This document shows positions 1 through 11,154 of a DNA stretch of 64,000 nucleotides, in pieces. The stretch lies in assembly GCF_032854445.1 (NCBI RefSeq), contig NC_088305.1, positions 11,909,606-11,973,605 on the forward strand. Reading direction: 5' to 3'. Under the pieces are notes generated by a model, which saw nothing but the letters and a program-made list of their open reading frames with translations, was not told the origin of the DNA and did no database searches. Each line of letters opens with the position of its first letter. Position 1 is the stretch's first letter. The translations under genes and the position numbers were made by a program. The DNA comes from Liolophura sinensis (taxonomy: Eukaryota; Mollusca; Polyplacophora; Chitonida; Chitonidae).

Positions 1-64
1 AGTAGTATACGGCAAGCTGTGTAGGTGCATCTATGTCATTGCTATATTGATTTACATACATGTA

Positions 65-340
65 GGGGGCCTCCGTGGCTCCGTCGGTTAGCGCGCTTGC
101 GCAGCGTGATGACCCAGAAACCTCTCACCAATGCGGTCGCTGTGAGTTCAAGTCCAGCTCATGCTGGCTTCCTCTCCGGTCGTACGTGGGAAGGTTTGCC
201 AGCAACCTGCAGATGGTCGTGGGATTCCCCCGGGCTTTGCCCGGTTTCCTCCCACCTTAGTGCTGGCCGCCGTGGTATAAGTGAAATATTCTTGAGTACG
301 GCGTAAAACACCAATCAAATAAATAAATAAATAAATACAT
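65..340 (+). mobile_element. SINE-1, near full length
   Basis: The tRNA-like head has an A-box-like GTGGCTCCGTCGGTTAGCGC and a B-box-like GAGTTCAAGTCC. The body has a TTTCCCCCGGGCTTTGC-like block, and the conserved 3' part is AAGTGAAATATTCTTGAGTA, CGGCGTAAAACACCAATCAA with an (AAAT)n tail. Reference copy for the family in this window. Confidence 0.85.
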
Positions 341-806
341 ACATGTATTGTTAAAAATATTGCTGTGAAATATATATTTAGTGATTTGACTGTTTAACAC
401 AATGCTCTTGAATATTTCGTTTAAACAATGGTGGTCGTTATTATAGGTGGAGGAAGGATTCTTTGGAATACGTACAGTGCTATTCCTTATTAGAACATCT
501 CAACTTGTCCCTCTTGGTTGCCTTATTTTTAGGGCTTTTTTGCTCAACTTATTAACAGAAAACATTTCAAGTGTTATGTTAACAAAGGAAACTTTTTTTT
601 ACAGTCAACTGCAGGCCAGGCAGCACTGGGGCCCTCACATTCTGTAGCTGTTGGGGGTGACGCGCATGACAGGCCTTTGACCAAAGTGGATATATGCTGG
701 AAGCGATCTGTGGCTGGCTCCACTGCTCTTTACACCACAGAGTTTGTCTGGCGCATATCGACAAGCAGTTGTTTCCATTGTTAATTTATCATGAATTTGT
801 CTTAAT

Positions 807-915
807 TTCGTTCTTGATATATTTTCGTAGTTCAATGATGGTTGTGTGCGATGTTTTTTGGTTTTGGATTTGGCCTTACGATTATTGACATTTTGGTTGA
901 CGGACAGTATTATAT
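807..915 (+). mobile_element. R2 retroelement 3'-end fragment
   Basis: Contains TTTTGGTTTTGGATTTGGCC, CTTACGATTATTGACATTTT and GGTTGACGGACAGTAT, the terminal blocks of R2. It is 5'-truncated relative to the copy at 6 kb. Confidence 0.55.
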
Positions 916-3900
916 AGTCCCAGAATGAAGATAAAGCCACAAATGGAGATATTTACACACAGATTCAGGGTTACCTTTCGCTGTAACCACTGATGCATTT
1001 GTTCGAATGTGAAGGATGACGTCATCAACCTAGACCTAGAATTCCGGATACATTGCATTATGAACATTTTGTACAGACCTTGCATTTGAACATGCGCTGA
1101 GTATTACAAGAATCACCAATCATGTTCGTGAGTCGATTGCTGTGTATATTGCTATACTGAAATTTCTGTACAGAGAAAAAAAGTTGGCCTGTGCTCAATA
1201 AAAGAGAACATGAGTGGAAAAAGACGTATATACTCAGCTCTCAGACGAAGCACATTGGCTGTTAGTTGAAGAAGATCTAGGAAGAGTTTCTCTGCGTTAT
1301 ATGAACTTGTAGATACGGGGACGTGCTCTGTATGATTGAATGGTGAATAGCACATAAATCAAACTCCCGTAAAAGGCTGTCGCTGTAGGCCATTGTCCTA
1401 ACTCTGATCGATATTAAGGCTTGTTATTGAGTGAGACTGCGATTTTGAGCATATGCCAAGAGGCTGGTAGAAGAGGCGATGGAGTTTAAGTGGCTACTTA
1501 GCCGCTCCCCTGGAGGTGATGACCCTGATTGTGCTACAGAAGCAAGGGAATAAAAGGCTAGAGAAGAGTTGTCCCGTCCTTGTCAAGCAGACTGATTCAA
1601 TGGTAGTCCCATCTGCGGTCGCATTGTTCAGGCTTGCCATTGGGAAGATGAGCCGTTGTGCGACAATGGCGGACACAGACATCCAGTATTGATGCAGCAT
1701 GGGAAAGACTGGTCTCGTAAATAAGGTCAAATTACGCAAATGAAGAAATGTTTTATTCGAAGCTCTGGACAAGAGACTGGCGTGCAATCAAGGCAGACGA
1801 GCTTTGTCTTCTTTAGCTGCAACACTGCCAGCTCAAAGACGATGAAGCTGTGTGAAACTGGGTATTTGCTTACAAATAGCACTTCCCTCTAGGAGATTGT
1901 TCCAGTCTTGCGAAATCAGTGGAATTATTACTAGATTGGGGAAAATGATCCGTGATACATCGAGGTCCCTTTGAAAAGAATACCGATGTTGAAACGCGTC
2001 GCAGTCAAAATAATTGGCAGTTTATATTACGAGAATAAATGATTGCTATTTTAGACCCCGCTTACAGTATTTCAACCATATCGAAGCGGCAACTTAAGAG
2101 AATTGGGTCTCCTAAGAGCATAAAGTAGTCCAAATCAGGCCTTTGGGGGTTTCAAAACGTGACCATTATTGTGCTGAGACCTAATTTACGTTGTACCTGC
2201 TTGTATAACGAATTTGTAAATTCCCTGGCTCCTGCTGTTCATTGAGGTCTTATACGCGATCGACGGCTCTCGGCTGGCCCTTTTCCGCAGTTTTATGTTC
2301 GTTAAGCACCTCTGGTCTTCTACTTATATAACTCGCAAGCCTGTGCATCTCACGTGGGAAAGTTCATCAGTAACTTGCTAAAGGTCCGTGGTTTACACCG
2401 GTCATTCCTCCACTCATACAACTGAGCGACATCGTATATTGGACTCTTGATCATGGAGTTAACAATGGCGTTAACAACAATCGGGATGCACGTACTTCTA
2501 TGGCGGAAAAAGATTTAACTGTGTTGCTGTGACACGACGCAGATCTTATACCACTTGGGATATTTATTTTGTTGTTTTATTCCACTCAAAAAATTCTCAC
2601 TATACGATGGTAAGTTGGAAATGAGTACAGGACTGATAGGGGCAAACCGCCGACAGTTGGTAAATTACTGACGAACTTCATTAAGTGTGACTAACGGATC
2701 TGAACACGCTATTAATTGGAGGCATTTAACGAATATTAGACTACTAGCGTCGTCGTTGTCGTCTTATTGTTACCAGGATTCCACGGAAAAGTGAGACAGT
2801 GATTCCATAAATTCCCTGTTCATGGAGAGATAAGGGGTTGACCCCGCACCTCGTGTGTCCAAGCGAGTAAATGAAAGCCACGACAGCCACGACAGCCACG
2901 ACACTCTTCCGGCCACTTAAAATATGAATCTGCAGTTCAACGGAGTCGAAACGGTTTTGGTTTCTTTTCTTGAAGCTGTTTCTGCGGTGCGTTTTTATCC
3001 ACAAGGGCGTGGTCGCAGCTCTACTCGTTGTCCTTCGTCCATGATTCTGATTACCCTTGTGAAAATGAAGTACTCTTTAGTTCAACGGAAAACATCAATC
3101 AAATAGATAATTACATAAATAATGGGATCTATCGTCCAGGGTTTGTTCTGGAAGCTGAAAGATTAATGATAGATTATTCAGAAAGAGAGTGGTTTTCGGC
3201 GAGAGTAACACGATATCTCAATATTTTTGTGTGTTCAGCTAACTTACAAGGAAATATGTGCGAAAGAAAGTCTCGCTTTCGTGTAACGGTCAGTAAAGTG
3301 TAGTGTCAGTTTTAACAAAGCACTTTAGGTGTTCATACTTCCACTCATGTCATGTTTTCAAAGCGATATGATATTGTGAGTCAATGGGATATGAAACTTG
3401 ATGTTTTCTTTGAACTAGACTGCTTTTTAGTATATTTGTTACAGAAAAACGGTCGTAATGTAACAAATATAATACAGAGTGCAGCGTTTTTAGATCAACT
3501 TTGTTCATATAAGGAGCGTACATTGTACCATTTTTATGTAATTTTAATTGCATTTCACCCATACCTGACACCCATGAAAGTGGTTTTGGGCCTATTTTGC
3601 TACACCTTCCCGATGGAAGACTTTGTCTGTCTTAAAAGTGCCCGTCGGGAATTTTGGCAATTTATTAAAGTGTATGCCATACCCAATACCTCTTAAACCA
3701 AAAGTTTCGTTCCACCTGTGTCAGCGTATTTTTTTTAACCACTTGTCACTGGAGCAATTTAAGTGTGACCTTCGGGGAGATGTAAATGCAAGGCGTTTGT
3801 TCGTCCATCTGCCATTATCGCTGACGGCAGTGTCACAGACATAAACACCATACTTTCAGAAATGAGCGGTTTTTGAACAGCTTTCTGCTCCCTGATGTCA

Positions 3901-4341
3901 AGATCTGTCTCTCGCAGGCGAGAAAGTAACACCTGTGCCGCGGGTGTGTATTGGGTGTCAGAGGATGTGAACAACAGTACGGTTACGCTAAAAAAAAAAA
4001 TGGCACCGGGGCGTCTTTCTTTTTACAAGAAACCCATTTCTTTTCCGGAGTTCTCACATTCCACGTGTTAAGTAAGTTTCACTTCTATCCACTCATCTTC
4101 ATGAATGGATGACATCTTTTCTGGTAATTCTTCTGGGAAAATCTGTTTTCAAGTTAACCAAACATAGAACTGACCACATTACACATCTTTTATATCCCGG
4201 TGGGTGTTAACCTGATTCTCCTATGGACAGCGAAAGGAGTACAACGATTTCCAAAAATGGACGTATGAATTGATTTATACATTTGATTGGGGTTTTTAAG
4301 TCGTGACGTATGAATTACATCCATTTCTTACAATTGGTTCT
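915..4341. other. No repeat or gene recognised
   Basis: Ordinary AT-rich sequence. An open frame at 1,494-1,787 (-) and others near 3,028-3,696 (+) match nothing I know and lack convincing splice sites. 2,880-2,900 has three short CAGCCACGA repeats. Confidence 0.4.
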
Positions 4342-4608
4342 CGGGCCTCTGTGGCTCAGTCGGTTAGCGCGATAGCGCAGAGTGATGACCCAGGAGCGTC
4401 TCACCAATGCGGTCGCCGTGAGTTCGTCCAGCTCATGCTGGCTTCCTCTCCGGCCGTACAAGGGAAGGTCCGTCAGCAACCTGCGGATGGTCGTGTGATT
4501 CCCCCGGGGCTCTGCCCAGTTTCCTCCCACCATAATGCTGGCCGCCGTCGTATAAGTGAAATATTCTTGAGTACGGCGTAAAACACCAATCAAGTAAATA
4601 ATAAATCA
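4342..4608 (+). mobile_element. SINE-1, near full length
   Basis: Head CGGGCCTCTGTGGCTCAGTC and the complete 3' part, with a short AAATAATAAATC tail. Confidence 0.85.
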
Positions 4609-4934
4609 AATACAATTGGTTCTTAAAATTATGTCACCCAAAATATGTGCATATATCATCTGAGAAAGGAAAGGTTTATTTACTATTTGTTTGGCTGTGC
4701 TTATTTAGTCCGTGATGGAAATGGTGATAAGACACATCCACGTAAACATCGTACACATCAAGCGATACCGCTAAAATATACAGAGGATGGCAAAATCCCT
4801 AATATTGCCCACTAACCTTCAGGCTGCATGAGGCTCCACTGTGATTTGAAGTGTAGAGGACTTACGAAAGTGTACAGTTAATGTCGTTCTCAGATACTAG
4901 AGGTAGGCCTAAGTCTACACAAATGGTAAAAACG

Positions 4935-5362
4935 GTGAAATTAAAAGTGGAAAGCTAGAACGGGGTTGACGGCGTGTTAGTGGTGAGCTACGGTAACCTG
5001 ACGCTTTACGATTGAAACATTGATTGTGGAATTAAAATTGGAATGCTGCAACACAGTTGACGGCGCGTTAGTGGCGAGTTACGGCAATCTGAAGGTTTAC
5101 GATTGAAACATTGATTGTGGAATTAAAATTGGAATGCTAGAACCGAGTTAACGACGCGTTAGTGGTGAGCTACGGCAATCTGAAGGTTTACGATTGAAAT
5201 ATTGATTGTGGAATTAAAATTGGAATGCTAGAACCGAGTTAACGACGCGTTAGTGGCGAGCTACGGCAATCTGAAGGTTTACGATTGAAACATTGATTGT
5301 GGAATTAAAATAGGAATGCTGCAACAGAGTTGACGGCGCGCTTGTGGCGAGCTACGGTAACC
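4935..5362. repeat. 91-bp tandem repeat, about 4.7 copies
   Basis: The landmark GTTGAC/GTTAAC starts at 4,965, 5,056, 5,147, 5,238 and 5,329: exactly 91 bp each time, with no length change. Each unit holds GTTAGTGGCGAGCTACGGCA, TCTGAAGGTTTACGATTGAA and CATTGATTGTGGAATTAAAA. 91 is not a multiple of 3, so coding is not implied. Confidence 0.92.
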
Positions 5363-6084
5363 AAATTGTTCCTTGGCTTAATTATCTCCAATTATTTATT
5401 TTATGTCTCGATAATCATGGCACCATGTAATCTCTACATCATTGCAAGGCGCCATTTATACTCCTGTCGGAAAAGGCGAGTATGATTTATTAGAAGGATT
5501 CCTAATTCCTAAAATGATAGACGTCATTTTTCACTAATCTCATTTTCAAAACAATCATCACAGAAAAAACCTGAATTGATATGATCACGAAACCTTTATC
5601 GACTTAGATCGAGAGCGAAAGGATTTAAATAAAAAATAGAGATTGAAATCATGAGTAGGTTTTTAAAGATTTAATGTAATGTCAGCATTGTTGATGTATT
5701 GCCTTGGTATTAATTGCTTGTTCCTTATTTGTTGTGTAAATTGTTGAAATAAAAAAAACAAAAATTGCGTTTTGAACGCTTGAGGTAACTGGACAATGGT
5801 GGAGGAAAAATATATTTGCTCCGGACACCACTTTGTTTGGCTTGCCGCTGTGCCAGGGACAGCTTTGCCTGCGAGCTAATGATTTGTCGATTTACAACTT
5901 AATTCGGTGAGTGAGTCCTTACCAGTATGACTCACAGACTGTACAAGAGAGATACTTTCAGATTTGACATTGTCCTTAGTTGGATAATAATATAGCAAAA
6001 ATCCTGCACATGGCATGATCAAATATCGTCATATACCATATTTGTTAGATAGTGTGTGGTATGTGTAACTTACTACTGCAAACA

Positions 6085-6675
6085 CTTGTGTGTCAAGATT
6101 ATTCCATCGAACATCTTCACCCTGGGCTTCTTAAGTTTTACAATGAGTATAATTCTCTTGTGAGTAAATATGGACAGAGCGTCCAGAATTCCTAGATCTC
6201 TGTTTCATGATGTCTATTTCCGCTTAGCGCCAAAGCAGTTGTATATTCATCGTCTTGGATGAGATCGCTACGTTGGTCATAGGAAGAGTTGCAATCACAG
6301 CGCCAGGGCAAGGGACTGTCTATTCATCGTCTTGAATGAATTGGCCACGTTGGTCATAGGAACAGTTGCAATGTAAGCGGAACTGACACATATTTTTATT
6401 ATCAGTTATCAAGCATGGTACAGACTTTGAATACTGACCCTGTCGCCTAGAACATACCTTGCGTCTTTCCAACATCACGGAAAACTGTTGACTGCTTCTC
6501 TTTGCATGATTCCATCCTAATTTTGTACCTAATATACGTTCTTTGGTGGTTTGTGATTTTCGTCGCTTTGGGAACTGGGCTTACGATAATTGACCTGGAA
6601 CGTCCATTTCATTTGACAGCTGGGATAGGAAATGTGTTTCGATGCATAGCTCCTTTCAAATTTATCCGTGAACGG
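6085..6675 (+). pseudogene. Second degraded copy of the same retroelement: end of the protein plus 3' tail (R2)
   Basis: From about 6,125 the frame reads LLKFYNEYNSLVSKYGQSV and then stops, matching the last coding segment of the 53-kb copy. The two copies stay collinear through the untranslated region, sharing CTATTTCCGCTTAGCG-like, ATTCATCGTCTTGG-like, AGCATGGT...GAATACTGA and CTTGCGTCTTTCC blocks. Both run into the R2 terminal part (GACCTGGAACGTCC near 6,593-6,606). This collinearity is what identifies R2 as the 3' end of the element. A ~70-bp internal duplication (6,235-6,378) is peculiar to this copy. Confidence 0.65.
6235..6378. repeat. ~70-bp direct duplication inside the retroelement copy
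   Basis: ATTCATCGTCTTGGATGAGA, CGTTGGTCATAGGAAGAGTT and GCAATCACAGCG are followed by ATTCATCGTCTTGAATGAAT, CGTTGGTCATAGGAACAGTT and GCAATGTAAGCGG. The 52.8-kb copy has this segment once. Confidence 0.75.
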
Positions 6676-6697
6676 ACTATGGTGGTGTAGTGGAATG

Positions 6698-6868
6698 GTT
6701 TATTTATTCACTTATATATTCATTTATTTATTTATCTATTTATTAATTTATTTGATGGTTGTTTTACGCCGTACCCAAGAAAATTTCACTTATTCGACGG
6801 CGGCCAGCATTATGGTGGGAGCAAACCGGGCAGTGCACGGTGGAAACCCACGAACATCCACAGGGCTG
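6698..6868 (-). mobile_element. SINE-1, 3' portion
   Basis: A (TTTA)n tail, then ACGCCGTACCCAAGAAAATT and GGCGGCCAGCATTATGGTGG. The head is missing. Confidence 0.75.
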
Positions 6869-7794
6869 ACACTGTGTATGCATATATGTATGTATGGTCA
6901 GAGTTTGACGTCGTAGTAAACAATATTTCCATTAGACAACGACGAGAAATCATTTAGTTATGTGTGCACATATACTGTGTCAAGGCTAGTTCATACCGCC
7001 ATTGGAGTTAATGCGCTCTGTGCGTATTAAATTAAAAAATTCAATACTTACTAATGCACCTATGGTTGGGGTTTAACGTCGTACTTAACAAGTTTCAGTC
7101 CTCTGACGACGATCAGTACTTAGTGTACTGTGTATTAGAAAGTCAAGGTGAATATTAATGGTTATGTAATAATAATGCATGTAGTTAGCTCAGGTTTTAC
7201 ATATAGGCCAAGCACAATGTCACATTGTTGCTGACCGCATGAGTGTTAATTGCAGTAAATTACAAAATTCATGAATTTCACATCACCTAAAGTAAATGTT
7301 AATGCACTTCATGTGTTAAGCTATAGATTTTCCTCCGTGTGTCTCCTCAGAATTTGCATAAACTCACATGCAGAAAGACGTGATTCCTGCTCCCAAATCT
7401 AAGTTTAGACATTGTGAAGCTAGTTTTAGGTATCTTTAGGAATTTGAGATCGGATAGTGTTGTACCGGTTGACGTGAACTGTGATTTGGATACCTCGCTT
7501 AGAGACAGGTTCTACGTAAATCGGATAAAAATCGCTTTGAGGGGAAATGGATCCTTATCTTTGACAAAAACTCACTTGCATAAACACGAGATTTTGTCCA
7601 TAATGGCGTCTGATGTTTGGCGACTAATCTTTCGACTCATATATTGTGATTCCATTATGAGCTCAGCTTTGTGATATTTCCGACTGGCTCCAGCTTTGAC
7701 GATTACGTCTGGTTTGAGATTGAAACTTAATGCTAAGTCGTGGTATATTCAATTGGAATTCCCACTTCCTAGCTACCACATTAAAGTCATAGCA

Positions 7795-8030
7795 ATACGG
7801 AAACTATGCGTCGAAACAAACATTCGTATACCAGCCGTCAAACAAGATGGTTGTTACAAGTCAGTAATCGCACGGCTAAAAACGAAAACACAAACAACTT
7901 AGATGGTACATCGATATAATAGAACGGAATCATGCAAAGAGAAGCAGCCAACAGTTTAAAATGATGTTGGAAAGACACAAGGCCTTTCAAGACTGAAGCT
8001 GTTCTTATATCCCATGTGTCGATCAACTTC
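7795..8030 (-). mobile_element. R2 retroelement 3'-end fragment
   Basis: Reverse orientation. It carries CATTCGTATACCAGCCGTCA, then AATCATGCAAAGAGAAGCAG, then GATGTTGGAAAGAC, in the order expected for R2. Confidence 0.65.
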
Positions 8031-8917
8031 AACACGGTGGATAAACCGCCTTTAGTAAAATACTGCCCCTAGAAGTTATTTGTACACTAGCGCACTCTAC
8101 CGTCTCCATCATTTCTAATATTAAAAATATTGAACGAGGAAGATTTTCTGTGAATGCATATTATGCTGCGTGGAATGTTATTGTTACGTAATTTGTTTAC
8201 TTAATTATTTAGTTAATTGGTTAATTTAATTGGCTATATGGTTTACCAGAATCTTGTTATTGATTTTTGTGATATTTGACTGGTGTTTTCATTGTATGTA
8301 CTCATGACTTTTTCACTTGTAATGACTGTTTCACAAATGAATGATTGGTGGACGAAAGAATCATTAATGAAGGAAATTGATTCCTGTCGGTTGTATCAAT
8401 GATGATATGCTTTTGGAAGTCCGTCTGAAGTCAACTGATCGCTCTGCCGGACAGGTTTACCTATTATTCTACATATTTTTGTATTTATCCTCTTCTTACT
8501 ACCATGAATGCAAGCTTATCTCAGTATTAATATCTTAAATCAGTTGTTAGTATGTCTTTGTCCTTATGTTTGTGCAAGAAGTAAGAAATGCATTCCAGAA
8601 CAACTCTTTTATGAACGGCAAATCAAACATCCATATATTTCAAACTGTGCCACACTGCATTGTTAGTGATAACCGAAGGAGTGTTCTACGCCAACAGCAA
8701 ACGTGAGTTCTAAGGAACCAAACTGATCAAAACCAAACAGTATTAGTTAGCACGTAGATTTCATCAGCCTGTAAAATCATTCTTTGTTAAACTTTGATGA
8801 GTTTAAAGTTTTTCTATCTCAACAAGAATACCATTTTCTTTAAGTAACCCAAGAAATATGACAGCTAATGTCCAATGAAAATTGCAGGCTGTGTAATCTA
8901 CGTTGCAGCGCACATAC

Positions 8918-9025
8918 CGGAAGTGTTGAGCTCGACGACCTTGGGGCACGGCCTGTAGATAGTGGTGTTGACCTTAGTCGCTGGCCAGCATGTATAGCCG
9001 TCCCACACTGCTGGACAATGGAGAT
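8918..9025 (-). CDS. Hormone-receptor-domain exon of a class B1 (secretin-type) GPCR
   Basis: Seen: 108 nt bounded on the minus strand by a pyrimidine-rich acceptor (CCGTTTTTGTCTTGCAG/AT) and a donor (TCCG/GTATGTG); both splice phases are 1. The frame reads DLHCPAVWDGYTCWP, then VNTT, then RPCP, then ELNTS. Family knowledge: this is the core of the HRM domain (PF02793), the extracellular peptide-hormone-binding fold of class B1 receptors. It contains the second, third and fourth domain cysteines, the WD pair and the CWP signature; GLP1R, for example, has DLFCNRTFDEYACWP at this place. Two N-glycosylation sequons (NTT, NTS) are present. The tryptophan-aspartate-glycine form favours B1 receptors over adhesion receptors, whose HRM domains usually lack it. 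Ligand class (CRF/DH44, PDF, calcitonin/DH31, PTH-like) cannot be decided from 36 residues. The next exon, expected to carry C-x3-G-x-W, was not found between 1 and 8,917. Confidence 0.85.
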
Positions 9026-9206
9026 CTGCAAGACAAAAACGGAATGCATTAACAATGAAACATAGACAGTAAATGTGAGGAAACATTAGTTGTTTGTTGC
9101 TAAAAGATTACAAAGTGAACTACTACAGTGAGCTTGCCATATCCTTCACTACCCTACATCTCAGTGCTTTGTAACCCTTGTATATAACTAGAGTATAAGA
9201 CTGACT

Positions 9207-9354
9207 CCGAAAAATAGGTCACGGCTTTCTCTTTGGTAAATGTACTTGTCAACATACATTTATGCCATCGTCATGGAATTTGGTATTTTCTGACCGTTGC
9301 ATAAATGTATGTCCAAGTATATTACCAAAATGAAAGCCTCAAGTTTCTTCGGTT
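9207..9354. repeat. Long imperfect inverted repeat near the receptor exon
   Basis: GGCTTTCTCTTTGGTAAATG ... ACATACATTTATGC pairs with GCATAAATGTATGTCC ... ACCAAAATGAAAGCC. Core arms are 9,223-9,266 and 9,299-9,338 with a ~32-nt loop; weaker pairing (TCCGAAAAA with TTTCTTCGG) extends outward. Either a MITE-like element or a transcribed hairpin, about 180-330 bp upstream of the 9-kb exon in the direction of transcription. Confidence 0.75.
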
Positions 9355-9649
9355 ACTCTTATAATCTATTTCGCCAAACTAGTCAGTGGAACCAACAGCT
9401 TTGTGTACTTGTACAATTGTAATTGAGAAATTGTATTGAGGCACCATTGTTTTACCGCAATGAATGAGTGCTACACGTGCACATGCACGTCATCAGTTTG
9501 TCCACTAAACGTCATCGCAAAGGCAGTAATGAACAACACACACACTACACAGCTTAGCCATAAGTTACTTTAGGTGGAAAAAGGTTCCACAATGTCATGC
9601 CAAAAGTAATAACATAACACAGCATTACACTAAAAAATTAATCTGTTAA

Positions 9650-9795
9650 TTTTAACAAATATAAGCGTCATGTCTGACATTCGTATACCATTCGTAGTCC
9701 GTAAAGGGCGTACCAAGTCGATAATCGCAAGATCCATTTCCAAAACAACGTTTAGCACTAGCTCCCAAAAGTCTGTTATCTGAGTGATGCTAGAA
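9650..9795 (-). mobile_element. R2 retroelement 3'-end fragment, variant subtype
   Basis: Reads CATTCGTATACCATTCGTAG, then GTCGATAATCGCAAGATCC and CCAAAACAACGTTTAGC. The ATTCGTAGTCCGTAAA block replaces the usual AGCCGTCAACC and is shared with copies at 11.5 kb and 20.2 kb, defining a subtype. It ends at the left arm of an inverted repeat. Confidence 0.6.
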
Positions 9796-9907
9796 TGTAT
9801 TCTATTATTGTATAGCATAGCACTGTCATATTCAACATAATACCCTGATAGTCTAACAGTAGATGTCATGTTTAGTGAGTATATTCTAGCATCACTCAGA
9901 CAGACTT
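9771..9907. repeat. Imperfect inverted repeat
   Basis: GTCTGTTATCTGAGTGATGC, TAGAATGTA pairs with AGTATATTCTAGCATCACTC, AGACAGAC. The arms are about 28-33 nt around a ~75-nt centre; the left arm abuts an R2 fragment. Confidence 0.75.
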
Positions 9908-10052
9908 TCTGTTTAACACATTAATTTTTGAGTGTAGATACTGGACTGTCGTTGGATGAACAAAACGTAACACTTGTTTTGTAAAGCAATTTAAAACTAT
10001 ACAATGGAACGCATTAAACATGTAAACAAATGAATCGTTGTACGTGCTTATA

Positions 10053-10248
10053 AGCCATGATGCTAGGGACGTGTAATTTGCTCCTATTTAAGCATTTACG
10101 TGAACTATTGGAATAACACGGTAACTGAGGCAAGTTGACAAGAGGCCGTATTTCAACCATAACGTGTGGCCATTTCAGTTTTCACACTGCCGTCGTCGCT
10201 GCTCTGGTTTTACTCTGTATACCATAAGTCTTTAATTATATTGTATAT
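10053..10248 (+). repeat. R3 dispersed repeat
   Basis: Blocks: GCCATGATGCTAGGGACGTG, TATTTAAGCATTTACGTGAA, GAGGCAAGTTGACAAGAGGC, CGTCGTCGCTGCTCTGG-like, TTTTACTCTGTATACC. No promoter boxes or A tail are evident; the class is unknown. Confidence 0.65.
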
Positions 10249-10335
10249 TATGCGAAATAGTCACCGATTGCTGGCATGGAAAGGGAAAGTGAATAAAGGA
10301 TAATTACCGTTGTTGGTCTAATAACGTTTTTTTAT

Positions 10336-10370
10336 TTAGTACGGCGTAGAACACCAAATAAATAAATAAT
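10336..10370 (+). mobile_element. SINE-1 tail fragment
   Basis: AGTACGGCGTAGAACACCAA followed by ATAAATAAAT only. Confidence 0.55.
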
Positions 10371-10490
10371 TGTTTTTAAACGTTCGTTTCATGCTTTAAT
10401 TATTTGAGGATACTACAGCGAAAGCATTCAAACAGAGTGACTATACATATATCACAGGCTGTTTGGAAGTCCTGTGATCAAATCTGTTGA

Positions 10491-10757
10491 CGGGCCTCTG
10501 TGGCTCAGTTGTTAGCGCGCTAGCGCAGCGTAATGACCCAGAAGCCTCTCACCAATGCTGTCGCTGTGAGTTCAAGTCCAGCTCATGCTGTCTTCCTCTC
10601 CGGCCGTACGTGGGAAGGTCTTCCAGCAACCTTCAGATGGTTGTGGGTTTCCCCCGAGCTCTGCCCGGTTTCCTCCCACCTTAGTGCTGGACGTCGTCGT
10701 ATAAGTGAAATATTCTTGAGTACGGCGTAAAACACTGATCAAATAAATAAATAAATC
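10491..10757 (+). mobile_element. SINE-1, near full length
   Basis: Head GGGCCTCTGTGGCTCAGTTG through the tail AAATAAATAAATAAAT. It differs from the 65-340 copy by few substitutions, suggesting relative youth. Confidence 0.85.
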
Positions 10758-11154
10758 AAATCTGTTGCCAGTATTCCATCACGCTGGGAGTTTTACACCA
10801 GAACCCGGTCTCATATTCGCTAAAAATGTGACATTCTTTGAGTTTGATTTTTTGGTAGTGTAATGTAACACTCTTATTCGTGGTCCCATTTCCCATTCTT
10901 TTAATTTAAACAAAATAATTGTAAAAACAACAAAAGCAAACAAACAAAAAAATACAGCGGACACCTAATATCCGGAAACAAGTGCTATATCGACAGCAAA
11001 TTTGGAAAAAGGACGTGTTTGTATGCCATGCTAACAACCGTTGCTAATCTTCTTTTCCACTTGTCCTAAAGTTGCGAGGATAATTTTTCATTGAATATTT
11101 CAGTTCAAGATTCGGACCAAGTGATATATTTTTGTAAGAAGTTATTGGCCAGCA

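Larger units (their letters stand above)
1..8917 (-). other. Probable start of the next receptor intron (continues beyond the window)
   Basis: Begins with a strong donor at 8,917 (GTATGTG on the minus strand). I scanned the strand by eye for the reverse complement of the conserved C-x3-G-x-W motif of the following exon and found no match. The remaining exons, including the seven-helix part, are therefore probably left of the window. Confidence 0.5.

Noticed and set aside
65-150. tRNA gene suggested by A- and B-box-like sequences at the heads of SINE copies.
   Set aside because: No closed acceptor stem or proper anticodon arm; these are SINE promoters derived from tRNA.
882-1085. Minus-strand segment QRKVTLNLCVNISICGFIF resembling transmembrane helix 2 of an adhesion-type GPCR, tempting as a further receptor exon.
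   Set aside because: The acceptor is weak, no donor is visible, the frame runs into an R2 repeat, it resembles adhesion rather than B1 receptors, and the expected C-x3-G-x-W exon does not precede it. A short hydrophobic match can arise by chance.
4935-5362. CRISPR-like regular repeats.
   Set aside because: Units are contiguous 91-bp repeats without unique spacers, and the DNA is animal.
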